From Ooceraea biroi (Eukaryota > Arthropoda > Insecta > Hymenoptera > Formicidae), in contig NC_039517.1 of NCBI RefSeq assembly GCF_003672135.1, positions 1,178,001-1,242,000 of the forward strand: a stretch of DNA of 64,000 nt, written 5' to 3'. The notes under the pieces were generated by a model. The model was given only the letters and a program-made list of their open reading frames with translations. It made no database searches and was not told the DNA's origin. This document shows positions 25,247-38,154 of the stretch, piece by piece (the first letter of the stretch is position 1; each line of letters starts with the position of its first letter). Made by a program: the position numbers and the translations under genes.

Positions 25247-26845
25247 GCAGAAACGCTTCTCTCCGGACCCCCCGCTGCCTCACTCCCCTCCTGTTTGCCT
25301 GGCCGCCTCCTACGCTACCATCGTCGTCTTTTCCTCCGGTTCTCCTTCGGCTTCTCCTCCACCTCCACCGGCGGCGATCCCACCCGCGTTCCCCGCCGCG
25401 TCGCGCGCGATATTATCACTCCGTTTTACTCGCGATTTATCGGCCTTTATCAACTACATTGCCACCGAACGGTGTGTATCGTTGCTGCCTGCCTGCCTGG
25501 CTGGCTGGCTGCCGCGATCGTTCCCCGGCTGCGATCCGCGCCAGGTTCTCCCCAGCTCGGCGTGCCCCCGTAAATCACCGTCGGTGGTTTATCGTCGTCG
25601 TCCCCGACCGAAAACCGCGGAAACGTCGCTCTGTCGGTTGCTTGGCGTGTCGAGGAACGGCCACGACGAGCCCCGAATTCGCCCCCGCTTCGCCGATGAC
25701 CTTTGCTCGGTCGCTCCGATGACGAATAGATGAAAGCTGAAACGTCCCTTTGGGTAGTGAACATAGATTTGTCCTGGAGTAATCGGGCCACGGATCTGAA
25801 TGGATGATTCGTACGAGAAGCTATTTAATCCGGGGCGGTAATTTGCATATTAATAAATGTCGCGGTTGGAGCATCACGCCACGTGGAAGCCAGCGCGAAT
25901 GGGACGCTCTCACCACGATACCTCTCGAAATTCGGTTCGGAAAATAAAAGGGGTGTGCGGAGGGACGGGAACAGGGGCTGGAGGAGGAAGGGGCGCGTAC
26001 TGTGCAACGCGCGGCTGCGAGTAAGCGAACGAACGATTCGCAGCGTCATAATCTCTCGTTAGAGACGCGAGAATTATGCGAAAACGATTGGAGCGTTTTA
26101 ATTAATCCCGACCGTCCTACGCGATCAGCATTTTCCGCTGATTGGTCATATTTGAAAGTTCCCGCTGATTAATCGTCATTTTCTTTCTCGGAGAAGTAGA
26201 TCTCGATTGCCGCCCAATTGCTGTAATTACAAGCTAGATTCAAATCTGAATCGTGGTGACTGGTAATCAGCGTCTACCACGAGGCAAGGTCGCGAGGTCT
26301 TCCCTTTCGGAGTTCACAAGCCGACCTTTATTTCGCGGACGCAGCTCCCACGTTCGCGGGCCGATTAGACGCTTAGATGCCAGCGTTTCTCAGAGCGCGC
26401 ATCCGCCGTATCTCGCATCTTATCAGTGGCTGTCTCGGAGGCCGCCCGAAGCGTAACTACGTTGAAGAACCCCGCGAGAGACGACGACCTAAGGGACGAC
26501 GGGATCGCGCGCGTTACGCCCGCGACGTCTCCCGATCGCTTTCCTTATCGCCTCGCCAGCTCGATCGAACCCGCTCGAATCCGCTCGAGCAACCGTGTGC
26601 TTTCTCTTTCTCTTTTTCTCCGCCGCGATACACGCGCGCGTGTACACACGGAGCTTCTTCCTCCCGCCCGCGCACCTTTGTCGTCTCTCCATCCATCCCG
26701 GTGAAGCTATCTGCCACTTATCTACTCGTTCTTTCCCTCTCGTTCCAGCTCGTTCGGGAACAAAGGGATCGCCGCGCGATTCCATTTCCCGTCGTCATAG
26801 CCGTCGCTTTACATCCTGTTCCCGACTCCACGATGTGCCCTCTCT

Positions 26846-26880
26846 CGCGCGCGCGCGCGCGAGCGAGCGCGAGCTCCAAC
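26846..26880. repeat. Alternating CG run
   Basis: CGCGCGCGCGCGCGCG followed by GAGCGAGCGCGAG. Such alternating purine-pyrimidine DNA can adopt Z-form. Similar shorter runs lie at about 15700-15722 and 24030-24056. Confidence 0.8.
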
Positions 26881-27329
26881 ATGAGGGGGACACCGCACGT
26901 GTACGTGTACGTGCACGGGCGATGCCGGTGCGTGTGCACGGTTTACGCACACGCGTGCTCCACGGCAGTCGCGCTCTCGTACGTAAATACATATATACGC
27001 GTGTACATATATATATACCGCGGGTAGGTAGGTACGTAGGTATATGTATACATCGGAGGCACCGATGCACGGTAGAGTGCTTTCGAGGCGAGTGCAGTCG
27101 AGACTCACGGTGCTGCACGGTCTGGTGATTAGCGCCGCCCCCTGGGGACGGCGACCGCCAATCGGTGGACGGCGTCGCGGCGCCCGCCGTCGTCGCTTCA
27201 CCGCACGAAACTGCCGCCGCCACCGCCGCCGCCACCGGGAGTCCCCTGCGGGTCCGCACAATCGCGGATATAGCGGATAGCGTCGGGCAAAGCCACGACA
27301 AAAATCAATCACTCGCTGCTTCCTCTTCG

Positions 27330-27332
<3 letters not shown>

Positions 27333-27373
<41 letters not shown>

Positions 27374-27402
27374 CATCCATCCATCAGTCCGTCCATCCAT
27401 CC
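27333..27402. repeat. (CT)18 plus (CCAT) compound microsatellite
   Basis: A long CT dinucleotide run followed by CCAT tetranucleotides interrupted by CAGTCCGT. It lies about 190 bp left of the TTAA-flanked element copy A. Confidence 0.95.
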
Positions 27403-27591
27403 ATTCGTCCGCAGCGCGCTCTCATTTCTACTTCTCTCCGCTTACACGTGCGTCCGCGCTCGTCCTCGTAGTCATCCTCATTCTCCTCATCCTCCTCGTT
27501 CTCATCCTCTTCATCGTTAAACTCGCATGCACTTTGCGTGAGTTCCATTTCTTTCTGCACTATCTAGAATTCTCATAGGTGTCTGCTTTAA

Positions 27592-28484
27592 GGGGTTACA
27601 TACCTCCATAGCGGCGAAAAATTGATGTTTGGGGAATTTTTTTAGGGGGTATATCTAAAATAATAAAGTAAAATATGAATTGCATATGATTTACTGGTCC
27701 TTTAAGTGTAAAAAAATAGTTAATAATAAATTTTTGAATATTAATAAAATGAAGTTTTGTGGCATTAATTGGACCGCTGCTGAAAAAATGTCCCCTCAGA
27801 GTCGGCATGATATCTTCTTGTAACATTGATGGATCTGACAAATGCAAGAAATTTCTTGTAAAGTAATGTTATAGTTATAGTCTGTCGAGCCAGATTTTTT
27901 AATTTCAAAAAAATAAACAATTTATGCCATGTCAAAGTTGAACTTCATGTTTTCATGAAAAATTTCGGTCTTTAATTGTTTATAAAAATTGTATTAAACA
28001 AAATTGCAAAACATGGCTCGATAGACTATAGACAAAACGATTACGAAGATTTGAGAACAAAAAATTAAAAAAAATATTGAAAACTCTTCGAGTTATTGTG
28101 CCGCCGTGTCAAAAAAACTGGTTTCGAGAAAAACGCGTTTAAAGTTTGAGAAGTAAAAATCGTGTAAATATTAATTTTTGTAGTGAGCTTAATCTCCCAT
28201 TCCAATTTCATATTGCGTGCCTTCCTTCTCGATAATTTTTATATTTTGTACAGTTTTCTGTAATCTGTGGGCTGTTCGAGCTTCTTTGCGGTAGCCTGCG
28301 CCGCACGCAGCAGCTGCGCGCCGCGGCCCGCCTCCTGACGCGCGGTCATATTTATTGTTATATCTTCGTTACGGATTGGAATTTTTCACTAATTCTTTTT
28401 TTATTATATTTTTAAAAGTATAAAGAATGAAAATCAGTAATAAAAAAAATCGATTGTTTGAAAATTCTGGAGGTATGTAACCCC
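27592..28484 (+). mobile_element. TTAA-flanked non-autonomous element, copy A
   Basis: An 893-bp element with 17-bp perfect inverted ends GGGGTTACATACCTCCA, flanked on both sides by TTAA (27588-27591 and 28485-28488). TTAA target use is characteristic of the piggyBac and Kolobok superfamilies. I cannot decide between them without a transposase. No open frame of meaningful length exists. The body is AT-rich except for a sharply GC-rich ~60-bp core (about 28290-28350, CCGCACGCAGCAGCTGCGCG and following). A second copy lies inverted at 61145-62035 with only about a dozen differences seen by eye. Confidence 0.92.
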
Positions 28485-28488
28485 TTAA

Positions 28489-31400
28489 CGAAAAAAAATT
28501 CTCATTGAAATCGTGACCTGATGTGGGCGTGAAGGAACCAGCGAAGACGGCTGCAGAGAGATAAATTGCATAAAATGACTAAAACGCTGAGTCGAGAGTT
28601 TCAATCAACACGTTGGCCTGTCGCGCGCTGCTAGTCCCAGTCCCAGTCTTGCTGCCTGATCAGTTTAGAGAGTTGGACGTGAAATATCCTTGGGAGAGTC
28701 CTAGGTACTTCCAAGTCGGGCGCGAGTTTCCGAGGCATCGTGCAAAGTTCCATCGCGTTGCGGGTCGACCGATTCTTCTCGCGCGATCTTCCCACGTTTC
28801 CTTGCGCGTTCAGCACACGCGCGCGATGCTCCCGGCCCCGTCGATCCACGTCCTCGCCGACGACACGCGAGAACGGGACAAGGACAAGCGAGAGATCCCG
28901 CCCGACCTACCGGACTGACCGACGACCCGCCTTGAATTTCATTCACACATACACGCATACATTCATGTACCGCGAGGTCGACTCTCCCGGCACTTACGCG
29001 GAATACAAAACGATGTTCTCATGGATCGGACGACACGGCGATGCGTCGCCCGTCAGCTGCCGAAATTAAAGAGGCCCCTAGCTCTCTATGTTCCTCCTCT
29101 GTCTCTGAGAGCACTCGAAAATTTCTTCAAACATTTCCAAGTATCTTCTTTAATGTGGAATAATTCTACAATAAAACAATAAGCTCTAATATTATACTTT
29201 GGAACTGACGTCACTGACTGACTGACCGTTTCGCAGACACCTGGTCTCTACTTCGCGAACTCAGCCCTTCGTCATTGAGGCAAATTTTTCCTTTCGTACC
29301 AGGTGAAACCATGGCTAAGAAGACATCGTCTCGCTTCAAAATCTTCAGGTTGCAAATGTTAAACATTTTCGAATCGCTTTCACAGGCAGTGGCAGTCGAA
29401 CAGCGAAGGATCGTATCTCTCAGCAAAGCCAGCCGTCGTCGTGTCGCAGCAGCGAGCGTGGTCGTGACGCCAAATCGATCCGCGAGCTATCGAGCGGCGA
29501 GCTAGCTGCGCGCACGAGCCGAATCTGCAGGAACTTCCGGCGCTAATACTAACGGCCGTAATTTCTCGAGAGGGCCCGTTTCTGAACGATAACAATTTTC
29601 GTAAATTAAGATCGGGGACACGCGGAGGCGATCGTGTCGCAGCGAAACAGGAAGAGGTCGGACGGGAGGAACGGAGGAGACACACACACAGGTGGAGGGA
29701 GGAAACAGGCTGAAGCCCGTGACTGAAAACATCCCATGGCGATAAGAATCTTCCGGCGATTAATTGGTATGACAGCGGCACACGCTGCCGCGGCAGCGTT
29801 AGCCGCGCAGTGCGCCAGCCGTGACAGAACGCGGCCGTGTATCTCGCGCGATATCTCCTTATAACGACGACGCGCGGTCGACGACTCCTTCATCCCCGTC
29901 GCGGGGCTCCTGTCTACCTGTGCGAAAAAAGAAAAGATGCCGGGAAGGAGGAGGAGGCGGTCGCGGGGAGGAGCGGACTAACTTTTCCCGGGAGGGCGCC
30001 GATAAAGAAGGGACCGGCCTTGCGGCCCGCGGTTCTCACCGGAACCACGCTTTCGAACGGGGAGAGCCCGTGGGTACGCAGGCAGGCAGGCCAGCTGCCG
30101 GAAGTCGCCAGAAGCTGCGCGAGGCGGCGCGCTTATCGCGCGAAAGCTCTCTCGGGTGAGGTCGAGGGAACCTCCCCGAAAGCTCGCCCGGTGCAGGGAT
30201 CTACTTGCCGCACGGGGGTTCGCATCCCCGATGCCGGAGCCCTCCGCGCTCACCCACCCCGTTCCTCGGGGACGCGAATACCCACGTGATAATGCAGGGA
30301 TCTCGGAAAGCTCGCAGGACCTTATCCTGAGGCGACGTGTTCTAGGCGCGTCGACCTTGTGGTAACAAGGTTTCACAACGTTAGTCTTCCCCGAAGCGGG
30401 CTTACCGGAAAGCTCGTGTCCCGCATCGCGATCACGCGGCTGGGTAAAGATTCTCAAAGCGGAGCGGCAGAATGTCCCGTGTCATAAGCGAGTGATAAGA
30501 AACGTCGTTAATGTGTTAAAATGATACCTGCATGGTTACTTCATTAAACATCAAATCCAGCAAGCAAACAGAAGAACTTGTTTATAAATTCTTACAAACA
30601 GCTGGGTAGAATTTATTCAATTTAGAAGCTTTATCGATGATGATTATAACAGTCAGATGTCCGACAGAAAAACACCAGGAGGATATCTTTCATCATCACG
30701 CACGATGTGTCTCTTGAAGCACATGCGACGTTCGTGATCGAACATAGCTCGAGTGCGAGTTGTAATTGATTCTACGCGATTCGGCTGTTAATCATCCCGT
30801 ATCCCGTATCGGCGTTACGAGGTGCGCATTTACGCGCGCGGACGGCGATAACGTGCAGCTGCACGAGGTCCGGATCGCTCCGATTGCCGAGGTGCCCCTC
30901 GGTGGCGAGGTCAGTCGCGCGAGCTGGTCCCGAAGAATCGTTGATCCACCTGCTCCGCGCAGACGTTCACCTGCACCGCGAGCGCGTACGCACAACTTAT
31001 ACTTCCACGCGCGCTCCAGCAAGCGTCTTTGCATTGTTAACGCTGAAGATTCAACGTAACTTGTTGCCTTACGGTTTTTTCCAGCGCTTTGCGGGCTGGT
31101 TTAATTTACGGATGAGCTGTCTTGGTCATGTTCAGTATATATCCTTACAAAAGGCGATTAAATATAGTAACTTTATGGAAAAAGTAAACATTTAAATATA
31201 AAGCTCACATGACGCTTGAACATTGCAACGATGAGTCTTTTTCTCGAGTTTCTCAGGTTTGACCTATAATCTGTAGCACGAGTGTCACTCATTATTCCAA
31301 GGCAAGGGTCAATCTTGAGTCTGTTCGCTGTTGCACTCGAAGAGTCACTACTACTGCGAGGTAGTAGCTGGCTGCATCTTCGCTGGCTTCCGGTATGATG

Positions 31401-32272
31401 AAAAGTATGGCTTCCGGGTTCCCTTGGCACCTCAAGATTTAATAGGCAGATCCTCTGTCGATTAGATGGATCCACCGTATCCGGAGGACGTGACGATTTT
31501 CCGCGATAGCATCGGTAGCCACGGTGCAATTACTCGTCTCTCCACGGCCGGCGGGATCGCCGGTAACGGGGGAAGAAGTTTGGGTGTGCACCTTGCGCGA
31601 CAGGTGCCATTCGCCCGGATAGCAGGCGCAAGTAACAAGTACCTAAGCCCGCTCGCTCGCTCCTCTTCTCTCGTGCATCCTCCAGCCAAGCGCCGTCTCT
31701 CTCGCGCACGATAAACGCACATTCGCGCGCTCCTACCCCTCGCGTATTCTACCGGTCGTGGCACGTACACGGTCGTGGTCATCGTCGTCGGCTGAATATC
31801 GTATCGGTGCGCGCACTGGCCGTGTCCGGCAGACGCTATCGTCGCTGCTTAAAAATATGTTGGCGGCCGGCGTATAAGCACCATGACCTCCGTGATACGA
31901 TCTAAAGTGGCCGTAGTAGGCCCGCTGGGACAGCGCGTCAGATGCTTTTACACGCCGGCAGACGGGGTGGACTCGCCGAGGGTGACACAGGGAGAGAGAG
32001 AACGCACGGCGCGCGGACGGCGAGCGTGACTGTAACCGTCACGGCGAGACCATCGCTGGACGCGTATCACCGGAAAAAGGCCGAAACGAAGGCTGACCTA
32101 TCTGATACACGTCGGTTGGGACACCCGGCCTGGTGCATGTGCTCGCACGATCGCGATGGAGAAGTAAGAGCGGACGCGCGGAAAGTTGAATTCTCTTGAC
32201 TGTCATTCTTCACGAATGAGACGTTTTTCTCACCACTTTGTGCACCAAATTTATGAAGCGATCCCTGATCAA
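28489..32272. other. Noncoding stretch between TTAA element A and the 879-bp element
   Basis: Mostly GC-rich unique sequence with an AT-rich portion at about 30480-30780. I see no domain-bearing frame, repeat array or RNA gene. A T-loop-like GGGGGTTCGCATCCCCG (30213-30230) does not fit tRNA geometry. Confidence 0.5.
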
Positions 32273-33151
32273 CCCGACTAGAAATTTATCCAGTGGTCCT
32301 GATCAGGTTGACCTTATTTTATTATCAGGTCCTGATGAGGTAAATTCATCAGGACCTGATCAGTCATGTAACGCAGCACAATAGTTAGGTCCTTATCTGG
32401 ATATCCTCATCAGGTTTATATCGGGTTGAATTATTAAATCCTTACTACCCAGACAGCACCAAGTCGTCTAAAGGATTACTAAAAACTTGATATTTTCGGT
32501 GAGTGTAAGAGTCCTTAGAACATATACTACTAGTAGATGTTCTAAGTAAGAGTCCAAAAGAAGAGATGATTAGAGTACCGGATCGATTTTCCAGATGGTT
32601 ATTTGTAAGGTGCTAACCAAATGTTTCTTGCGAGAACGTCACGCCTGACCTGGCCATCTATCGGTCGCTTGGTGAATCAGAGGCGGGAAACACACACTTG
32701 TGTTGATTTTTGTCTCTTATTGTTCCATAATCGAGTACATTGAAATGTATATGATATAAAAATAATTAATACTCGCAAATTAAGTAGAAATTACTATTCT
32801 TTCTACATTAAGTATACAACGTACATTATAATATGATAAACTACGTATGGTCCGATGTAGGACCAGATGTGGGAAACCTTTACCTCTAAATTTTGAAAAA
32901 TATCAGGATGAAGGAATAAGATCCTTATTAAGTACTAATAATGTAACCCTCAACAAAATTTGTACTTTGAAATATCAGGCATAACGTAAGAAGGTCCTAA
33001 TATGTTCCTTATTTTTTTAACCCTAAAAAGGTCATACATATTTGAACCTGATGAGGATATTCTTAGGTATACCTTATTCAGGATTACCTTACGCCAACCA
33101 CGTCAGGTCCTTATAACATATTAGGTAAACCTGACAACATTTCTAGTCGGG
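32273..33151. mobile_element. Inverted-repeat element with CCCGACTAGAAAT ends
   Basis: An 879-bp AT-rich element. The terminal 13 bases CCCGACTAGAAAT are perfectly inverted at the two ends. Further in, longer blocks such as ATATCCTCATCAGGTT occur on the left strand (about 32398-32415) and inverted near the right end (about 33046-33063), giving subterminal repeats of a CCTGATGAGG-like motif. The immediate flanks (TGATCAA before, AATCAGC after) show no clear direct duplication, only AA, and are themselves partly inverted. No transposase frame is present. The superfamily is not assigned. Confidence 0.75.
32514..32546. repeat. 33-bp near-perfect palindrome inside the 879-bp element
   Basis: CTTAGAACATATACTA, a central C, then TAGTAGATGTTCTAAG. 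Fifteen of sixteen positions pair. It lies about 240 bp from the element's left end. Confidence 0.9.
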
Positions 33152-36100
33152 AATCAGCTTACATTTTGTACGAGAAAAGTGCGCTTGTTGCCAAATTGTG
33201 TGCGCTTTTGTAATTTCAGGACGAATTTTTTTCTTGATATTTCACGCATCAGACGCCGAAGGCTTCCGGCGACACCATCGTTAATAACGCGAAGATACCA
33301 CCGGGGTTCTTTGTTTAACCGCGCGTCGGTTGAGCCCGCGGCGCTTTAGTTAGCTTCCGGGAGGAAGTAAGAAATTGATAGAGCCTCGCGCGTGTAAATC
33401 AGGCGGGGAGAGGAGTCTTCCCTCGCGACGAGCGAGAGACGAAGGAAGGAAGAAGGAGGTCGCGTCATTGCTGGCCATGGCCCGTGATCGATGGCGCTGG
33501 GCGTTATCTTCGCCACCCCCTCTTGTTCCCGCGGTAATTCATCATCTCGGTCTGTTTTTCACTTACTTTATATGCAACATATTCCGTAATTTTTATTCAG
33601 TCAACCAGCCGCCGGTGCCGCCGTCGCCATCTCCATACAGAGCCGACCTCATAAAACTGCGAGTCGGTGGACCATCATCCCCTGCGAGGAGTCGCGAGGA
33701 GGGTGCCTACCCCGCTTGCCCGTGGAAGCGGATCGGAACGGGCAGGACGTTCCTGCTTCGGTCCAAAGTAACTCCGACGTCCGAGGGGTTACGCAAGCTT
33801 GCACTCTATATGCTAAGGAATCTCGATATGGAGATCCGGTCACGGGCCGTCCCGGCGACCGGTCAGTTTGATTTATTGGCCCGAAATCGGCCACGCTAAA
33901 TTTCCGGGAAAATATGCTGACCCTCTCTCTCCTTCCCCGGCGCATCCCGCGTCATGGCGCTCCTCACGGCTCCGCCGATCGCGACGTGTCCTCTGACCGC
34001 GCTTTCCCGCGCGCGGTCTCGACGATATTTCCATAAAATGAATTATTAGACTCTGAGATATATCCGGGGAAAAGGCGCGCTCGCGCGCGGGATGCGTCGC
34101 CCGGCTTGCGTTCTCGTGGCGCGGTTTGACAGAAATCTCGGGGTGAATTTATGTCGTCTAAGACAATCCTGGCGGCGCGAGGGGAGCTCGTATTTTAACG
34201 TCTCCTTCCGTAGAATTTATGAAGCCGAAGCGTATGGCGAAATTCTGATCGTATCGGGGACCAGGCGCGCGCGGTACAGAGAGGAGTGTCCTCTGCATGC
34301 TTAATATAACGTTCGTGAAATGCGAGAGACGAGCGCGATATTGAGGTAGAAAGGTTGTCTCGGCTGCGAAATTGATTAAACCTTCGCGCTTTCGCGCGAC
34401 GTCTGCTCTACATGTACCGCCGAGAAGCGTAGTCGTCGTAGTGTGTATAGCGCCGGTTATCAGTAGCCGAGCACGTTAAAACGTCAAGCGGCTACTCCCG
34501 CATTCAGCGAGGGTATCCAAACAGTCGGCCACCCGGACGAATATCCCTTTCGGCGATACCTACCCTGGGAGCCCTAAAGTGAGTCTGAGCGCTAAGTAAA
34601 TCGGAGGGCCGGGGCACGCGGACGGGGGAGGCAGGGAGAGGAGGGAAGGACCAAGTGGCACGGTGGAGAGATCACGGTGAGAGAGGTGCGAGAAGACGAG
34701 AAACGACGGAGGCCGAAGGTCTCGAGGATAGGGCGACCCGGAGAAGGTGAAGTAAGCGCGGTAAGCGCAGCGGGGGTGGAGGACGAGCGGAGAACGCCGG
34801 TAAGAGGACGGGACGGGGCGAGGAGTGACGCGAGCGGAGAAACTGGGGTGCTTTCGAGGCTCGAGAGTCGCGCGAAATCTGCATTTCAGCCTTCTATCCT
34901 TCCGTTTCCACCATCAACCACCCATCTTCCCTTCATCCCGGCTGGCACGGACTCGCTGGGACCCCGAGAGCTTTCGAACGGCTCGCAAACACTCTCCGCG
35001 TCGCGAGAAAGCTTCCGTGGCTGTTCTTCGCATGACGGGGTCGGGCTGTACTACGCGCGTGTATCTGTGCACGTGCATGCACGACCGTGGACTCTGTGCA
35101 CATAAAGAAAGCCCTCGGCCCCCGGTAAAGCTTCGCGCCTCCTCGTACTTTTGCTTTCGTTCCGCTATTTGCCTTGCGGAGAGCGAGAGAGGAGAGAGAG
35201 AAGGAGAAAGAGTGCGCAACGCGAGCCTTTTATTCGGTTGGCGTACATCAGCATTCCGCGTGAGGTGTTCGAGCAATTATTCGCGCGTATTCATCGCAAC
35301 TGACATACGCACGCTGCTTTCACCCTCTTCGCGCCTCCGCTTCTGAAACGCCTCGGCGCGGCTTCATGTAAAAACGAGCGCGATGTGATCCGGGATATCG
35401 TCCGGGGCTAACGAGCCGTTGCAAATTGAATAAAACAAAATTCCATCGCGAGACGCGCGACGGTTTTTTTTTCCACTCGCGGCCTCGGCTCCTTCCTTCC
35501 ACCCCTCGTGGCCATTCGTTTCTATTACCTCGCGTTAAGGGAGCGCCGGTCGCTCGGCCCCGGCCGGTTAGATTTATTTTCACTCGACGGATATTTTTTT
35601 ATGGTCCCGCACGCGTTAGAGGCGCCGTTCTCCTGCTGCTTCTGGAGGGAAGGATCTCGCACGCGGCCGCTTCGTCCGCCCTGAATCATACGAGCCCTTG
35701 CACGTGTACGTTTCCTCGCGGACTTGTCGCTCGTCGTCTTTCGAACGCGCGCGCGTGTGCAGCGGGCGGCCAAGCGGACCGATCGTATAATAAACCCATA
35801 AACACCCCCGTTACGCGTCGGGAAAACGGGCGCGGGGTGGTAAGCGGGGACGAAAGACACTGAGACGAGTCCACCCCTGCGTCCGGAGTAATACATAAAA
35901 TGCCGGGCACACGCTCGGAACGTTAGCCGCGGATATACACGCGGCGATACATCGATCGTCGGCGCCTCCGCAGGATGACTCCCGCAGAATACTGGGGCTT
36001 CGTCATCTCGCCGGCTCCCTCGAGCCACCACCTCATTTCGAGAGAAACGCTCGGTATTTTTTCCTTCCCTGCTAGTTTCGTAGTCTAGGTAATGTCGAGG

Positions 36101-36859
36101 AAAAATTATTTAAGAAAATTGTTATCCGTCATAATCAATGTAAAAGCAAGACCTCTTAATTTGAACATTACTTGACGAAGAAAACCTGAGAGGCAGATTT
36201 ACTGAGCTAGAAAAATTCCTAGCTGCATGAACAAGTAAATTCTCGTCAATTTTTCTCGTTTTTCAGCGAATCCATCTGCTGTCCGCTTCTTCTAAATCTC
36301 TGAAGTCGATTTTCTGGAAACCCAGCATCGTCAAGTTTTACGTCCAAATCTTCACCAATTACGAGTCACCCCAGTCGCGTCAGTCGCTTGAACACGGTGA
36401 ACCACCGTAGATAAGAGGGATGAATCCGTTAATGCGTCTTGCACATCGACGGAGACGACCTTGCAAGCTTACGCACGCATGCATGCACGTATGCACGGTA
36501 TGCAGTGCCGTGGGACTTGGTCTGACGAGAGAGTGAAGGACGCGGGCGGGCTAGGAGGGGAAAAAACAAAAGAAAGAGTCGCGGCAGATGCGGGAGGGAG
36601 GGTGAGTGGGTGAAGGGAATTCCTAAGCACCCGGAGCGCGATGTTTAGCCGCGGTAACGTTCAACTTGCCATAAGTAAGCGTACGAGGCCTTAGCGCGCA
36701 TCAAGGAAACAAACAGCTGGCGCGCGCAGTATGAATTAAACATGCTGATTAATAATTAACAAGTTGCCGGCTCCTTGCTTGCCCGCGCGCACGCCGGTGT
36801 GTGGGTGGCACTCGCTCCGTCCTCCGCGTGCACTCGCGACATGCGAGGAGCAGCTGCTC

Positions 36860-36891
36860 GGTATCCGGGTATTCGGGTGTTCCCGGATACC
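36860..36891. repeat. Hairpin, 10-bp perfect stem
   Basis: GGTATCCGGG and its exact complement around a 12-base loop. The outer CTC/GAG can extend the stem past a two-base bulge. Confidence 0.85.
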
Positions 36892-38128
36892 GCGAGTGAC
36901 GTCCGAGCAGAAGAAACACCCTCGCGGCACCGGCAAGTCACCCTCCCGCTATCGTGCGAGGATACGGCACGCGCGGGACGAGGCTTCTTCTTGTTGCTCT
37001 TTGGGAAAATCTCGTCGAGTTTACTCGGCACGTAGCTTCGTGGCTGGGAAATGTCGGAAATGCTGGACGCTTTCTGGGATTTCAGAAAGCTGGCTGGTTA
37101 ACGGGCGGAGCGCGTGATTCTTGTGGAACCGAAGCGGCCCGCTCGAAAGCGACCGCTTTCGCTTTTCGGCTCCGGGTAGCTTCTCGCTTTCTCCATCTCG
37201 CGTGCGCGCGCGAAGACGCGTTTCTGCCTTAGAAAGAAACGAGGACGGTACAGCCGCGTCGCACCGCGTGCATCGCGATAACGAGATCCGGATCTAAAGT
37301 TGGAATTAACGACTGAAGAAGAAGAAGAAGAGAAAGAGAAAGATGCGTTTGATCGTTCTCGTGTTTGTATTTCTCGGGCAGGAGAGAATCTCGTGGCAAA
37401 AATGATACCGCTCTGCATGAATCCGACGATCGACGTCTCCTGTAAACGGAGAAAAAGTTGCCTCGTGAGGGAGAAGAAGTCGGCGAGACGGCGGAGGGTC
37501 CGCCAGCTTGCTCGCTCGCCTGCTCGCCCGGCTCTCTTCATGTTTATTAATGTCCCGTACGTCCGTCTATCGATTCGCCGTTTCACTCTCGTTCCTCTCG
37601 CGAGATAATGATACTGACCTACGCCAGCTGTCGCGTAACCGTGGATTTAAATGACTTAACAACGCCGCGGATTGCCGGCGGCGGCCGGCTCTTGACACAT
37701 TGACCGCATACATTACCGTAAACGTCGCCGATCGACGCGCGGAGGAGATTGAAAGGTAGTGTGATAACCGCGCGACGCTGTCCAGGCATCTCCGAGTTTA
37801 TCGGCAATCCTAATCGGCAACCCGGACCGAAAAGAGAGTACCCGTAATAGAATCGCCGCAGGAAGCTACTCGTCAACGCAGAATATAAATCTATAATATA
37901 ATAATTTTATACGACAGTGTTTCCATTTAATCTTGAAATTAAAACTAAAAAAATCCCGCCTGAAGGACGGAAGATTTGCGTGAAAATCTCAAAACGAGAT
38001 TTCATCGTCTAAGACTTGAAGATTACCGCCGCGCGTAAAATATGTTGTCGCCACCATCGGATTCGGATCAATCGAGGCATAATAAAAATAATAACCCTTG
38101 AAATATCTGTCCCTCAAGTACCATCCGG

Positions 38129-38154
38129 GTACATGTATACCTCCATACATGTAC
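38129..38154. repeat. Hairpin, 10-bp perfect stem
   Basis: GTACATGTAT and its complement around a six-base loop ACCTCC. Confidence 0.85.

Larger units (their letters stand above)
20466..27587. other. GC-rich noncoding stretch with many simple repeats
   Basis: About 7 kb without a supported gene. It contains AAAGAC hexanucleotides (about 21450-21470), a GGC-rich run (21609-21640), a pyrimidine-rich tract (22930-23110), poly-C (23706-23716), CGCA repeats (about 23908-23930), alternating CG runs (about 24030-24056 and 26846-26870), a GTC/GTT trinucleotide tract (25190-25246), and CT plus CCAT repeats (27333-27402). The open frames are low complexity. Confidence 0.55.

Noticed and set aside
27588..28488. 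TA (mariner-type) rather than TTAA duplication for the 893-bp family
   Set aside because: All four flanks of the two copies read TTAA; with a TA target the outer bases should vary.
30213..30230. T-loop-like GGGGGTTCGCATCCCCG as a tRNA
   Set aside because: The stem register does not fit a 5-bp T-arm with a 7-base loop, and no D-arm, anticodon arm or acceptor stem could be placed around it.
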